Below are positions 32,465 to 34,053 of a DNA stretch of 34,053 nucleotides, piece after piece; positions within the stretch are counted from its first letter, which is position 1, and each line of letters starts with the position of its first letter. The notes under the pieces are model-generated. The model searched no databases and was not told where the DNA came from. It saw only the letters and a program-made list of their open reading frames with translations. Made by a program: the position numbers and the translations under genes. Origin of the DNA: Streptomyces beijiangensis (GTDB lineage Bacteria > Actinomycetota > Actinomycetes > Streptomycetales > Streptomycetaceae); NCBI RefSeq assembly GCF_017315755.1, contig NZ_JAFLRJ010000128.1:1-34053 (forward strand). The letters are read 5' to 3'.

Positions 32465-33718
32465 GTGCTCAGCGTAGTCAACGCCGATGGCACCACCGCC
32501 AACGGCTCCTCGCTCATCGACGAGATCGTCCGGGAAGGCGCGAGGCGGATGCTCGCCGCCGCGCTGGAGGCCGAAGTCGATGCCTATATAGCCGAGTTGG
32601 CCGACGAGAAGGACGAACGCGGGCGGCGGCTCGTGGTCCGCAACGGCCATCACCAGCCCCGGAAGGTGACCACCTCCGCCGGGAACGTCGAGGTCAAGGC
32701 CCCGCGCGTCAACGACAAGCGCATCGACGAGACGACCGGCGAGCGCAAGAAGTTCTCCTCGGCGATCCTGCCGCCCTGGGCCCGCAGGTCCCCGAAGATC
32801 AGCGAGGTACTGCCCCTGCTCTACCTCCACGGCCTGTCGTCCGGTGATTTCGTACCCGCGTTGGAGCAGTTCCTCGGATCCTCGGCCGGTCTGTCACCCG
32901 CCACCGTGACCCGCCTCACGACCCAGTGGCAGGCCGACCACAAGACGTTCGGCGAGCGCGATCTGTCCGCCACTGACTACGTCTACGTCTGGGCCGACGG
33001 CATCCACCTGCGCATCCGTCTGGAAGAGGCGAAGGCCGCCGTCCTGGTCGTCATGGGCGTGCGCGCGGATGGCACCAAGGAGCTGATCGCGATGGCCGAC
33101 GGCTACCGGGAATCCTCGGAGTCCTGGGCGAGTCTGCTGCGGGACTGCCAGCGCCGGGGCATGCGCGCTCCGGTCCTGGCCGTCGGTGACGGCGCCCTCG
33201 GCTTCTGGAACGCGATGAACGAGGTCTTCCCCGAAACCCGGCATCAAAGGTGCTGGGTTCACAAGACGGCCAACTGCCTCGACAGCCTGCCGAAGTCGGC
33301 CCAGCCCGCGGCGAAAAAAGCCATCCAGGACATCTACAACGCCGAAGACAAGGAGCACGCGGCCAAGGCCGTCGCCGCGTTCGCCAAGCAGTACGGCGCG
33401 AAGTTCCCCAAGGCCGTCAAGAAGATCGTCGATGACGAGGACGAGCTGCTGGCGTTCTACGACTTCCCCGCCGAGCACTGGATCCACCTGCGGACCACAA
33501 ACCCCATTGAATCGACCTTCGCGACCGTCCGGCTACGGACGAAGGTCACCAAGGGAGCCGGGTCCCGAGCTGCCGCCCTGGCCATGGTCTTCAAGCTCGT
33601 CGAGTCCGCCCAGGCCCGCTGGCGGGCCGTGAACGCACCTCACCTCGTCGCCCTTGTCCGGGCAGGCGCCCGCTTCGAACGCGGCCACCTCGTCGAGCGG
33701 CCGAAGGCGGCGGCGTGA
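32465..33718 (+). CDS. IS256-family transposase
   Basis: A complete 417-residue Mutator-type transposase. N-terminal RNGHHQPRKVTTSAGNVEVK and VKAPRVNDKR motif; catalytic D in YVWADGIHLRIRLEE, second D in VLAVGDGALGFWNAMNEVFP followed by HQRCWVHKTANCLDSLPKSA (the C/H signature), and E in RTTNPIESTFATVRLRTKVT. GTG at 32465 has GGGAAGG about 8 nt upstream. No damage visible, so probably active. Its TGA overlaps the start of the small HTH ORF. Confidence 0.93.
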   Translation: MLSVVNADGTTANGSSLIDEIVREGARRMLAAALEAEVDAYIAELADEKDERGRRLVVRNGHHQPRKVTTSAGNVEVKAPRVNDKRIDETTGERKKFSSAILPPWARRSPKISEVLPLLYLHGLSSGDFVPALEQFLGSSAGLSPATVTRLTTQWQADHKTFGERDLSATDYVYVWADGIHLRIRLEEAKAAVLVVMGVRADGTKELIAMADGYRESSESWASLLRDCQRRGMRAPVLAVGDGALGFWNAMNEVFPETRHQRCWVHKTANCLDSLPKSAQPAAKKAIQDIYNAEDKEHAAKAVAAFAKQYGAKFPKAVKKIVDDEDELLAFYDFPAEHWIHLRTTNPIESTFATVRLRTKVTKGAGSRAAALAMVFKLVESAQARWRAVNAPHLVALVRAGARFERGHLVERPKAAA

Positions 33719-34023
33719 TGCGCCAAAACGGCCGACGCAGGTGGTCAGAGCCGAGAAATCACCGCGGCTACGTCCTGCTCAAGGTCGACACGGTCGAGGA
33801 CACCGACTGGATGTCCCAGCCGGATGCCGCCCGCCGGCTGGGCGTCTCGCTGGCCCGCCTTGGGATGCTGATCGCCAATGGCCGCATGACACCGGCACAC
33901 AACTCGGCCAGCCGGGCCGGGGTCACCATCGTCAGCGTTCAAGCCGAAGAGACTTGGCGAGCGAACGCGACAATCCGCGCGAAGATCGTCCGCCTGCTGA
34001 AGGACACGATCAACTGGTTCTGA
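33718..34023 (+). CDS. HTH accessory protein inside IS256
   Basis: A 101-residue protein: SQPDAARRLGVSLARLGMLI then ANGRMTPAHNSASRAGVTIV resembles an excisionase/MerR-like winged HTH, with the tail RAKIVRLLKDTINWF. The ATG overlaps the transposase stop (TGATG), so it is translationally coupled and lies inside the terminal repeats. Most IS256 members have only a transposase; this second gene may regulate transposition or bind the repeats. Function inferred from fold-like pattern only. Confidence 0.7.
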   Translation: MRQNGRRRWSEPRNHRGYVLLKVDTVEDTDWMSQPDAARRLGVSLARLGMLIANGRMTPAHNSASRAGVTIVSVQAEETWRANATIRAKIVRLLKDTINWF

Positions 34024-34053
34024 TCGATGATCCACAAGTCTTGACGATAGCTC

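Larger units (their letters stand above)
32342..34053 (+). mobile_element. IS256-family element reaching the window edge
   Basis: TCAAGACCTGTGGATC at 32351-32366 is inverted as GATCCACAAGTCTTGA at 34029-34044 (15 of 16 pair), and similarity extends outward (GAGC at 32342-32345 against GCTC at 34050-34053). It contains a transposase and a second small ORF. The outer end and target duplication cannot be seen because the sequence stops there. It truncates the ISAzo13 part of the chimeric frame. Confidence 0.85.

Noticed and set aside
575..34053. A CRISPR array or Cas genes that would make this a CRISPR-associated transposon.
   Set aside because: No regularly spaced repeats of 25-40 bp and no Cas-like protein were seen; TniQ proteins here resemble ordinary TnsD-type ones.

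Overview
The window is high-GC actinobacterial DNA, most likely Streptomyces or a close relative: GC-rich third codon positions, GTG starts, and DUF6207-, DUF6221- and SUKH-4-type proteins typical of streptomycetes. It is accessory DNA and nothing in it looks like housekeeping core except the first 574 bases. These hold the start of a tadB-like gene and the 3' end of a tadA/cpaF-like pilus-secretion ATPase gene, which is cut by a Tn7-like transposon whose left end begins at 575.

Bases 575-9730 are the transposition module. The end carries two identical 18-bp repeats and one inverted copy, probable TnsB-binding sites. A tightly coupled leftward operon follows: tniQ2, tnsA, tnsB, tnsC, tniQ1. 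Diverging from it, across two palindromes, are a small XRE regulator and a third TniQ gene. TnsA, TnsB and TnsC all keep their catalytic or nucleotide-binding residues.

Bases 9731-20863 are cargo and scars: a Tn3-family transposase remnant, a SUKH-4 immunity pseudogene with an in-frame amber codon, a 656-aa zinc-ribbon protein with a HEPN-like Rx4H motif, a DUF6207-like protein, a Cys-rich protein divergent from an XRE regulator across three operator-like repeats, a compact UvrD-family helicase, and a complete ABC-three-component (ABC-3C) conflict system (PD-(D/E)XK-type protein, middle component, Rad50/SMC-like ATPase). A frameshifted zinc-finger gene and a dCTP-deaminase-like fragment follow. 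The cargo resembles a defence island carried by the transposon.

Bases 20864-26413 are an AT-richer block with its own character: a hypothetical protein and a Gfo/Idh/MocA oxidoreductase on the minus strand, then a class II aminoacyl-tRNA-synthetase-like enzyme lacking a tRNA-binding domain (AsnA/AS-AR type) and a full second histidyl-tRNA synthetase on the plus strand, closed by a convergent LuxR-type regulator. I do not recognise this cluster. It is the best candidate here for an undescribed biosynthetic or tRNA/aminoacyl-adenylate-based system.

Bases 26636-34053 are a pile of insertion sequences: an IS630 element with a passenger gene inserted in a DUF6221 gene, a decayed IS5-family copy, an intact IS4-family element (20-bp inverted repeats, 10-bp target duplication) inserted in front of an IS110-family gene, an IS110/ISAzo13 chimeric reading frame, and an IS256-family element with an extra HTH ORF. 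The window stops inside or at the right inverted repeat of the IS256 element. I could not find the right end of the Tn7-like transposon, so its outer limit and the membership of the 20-34 kb genes remain unproven.
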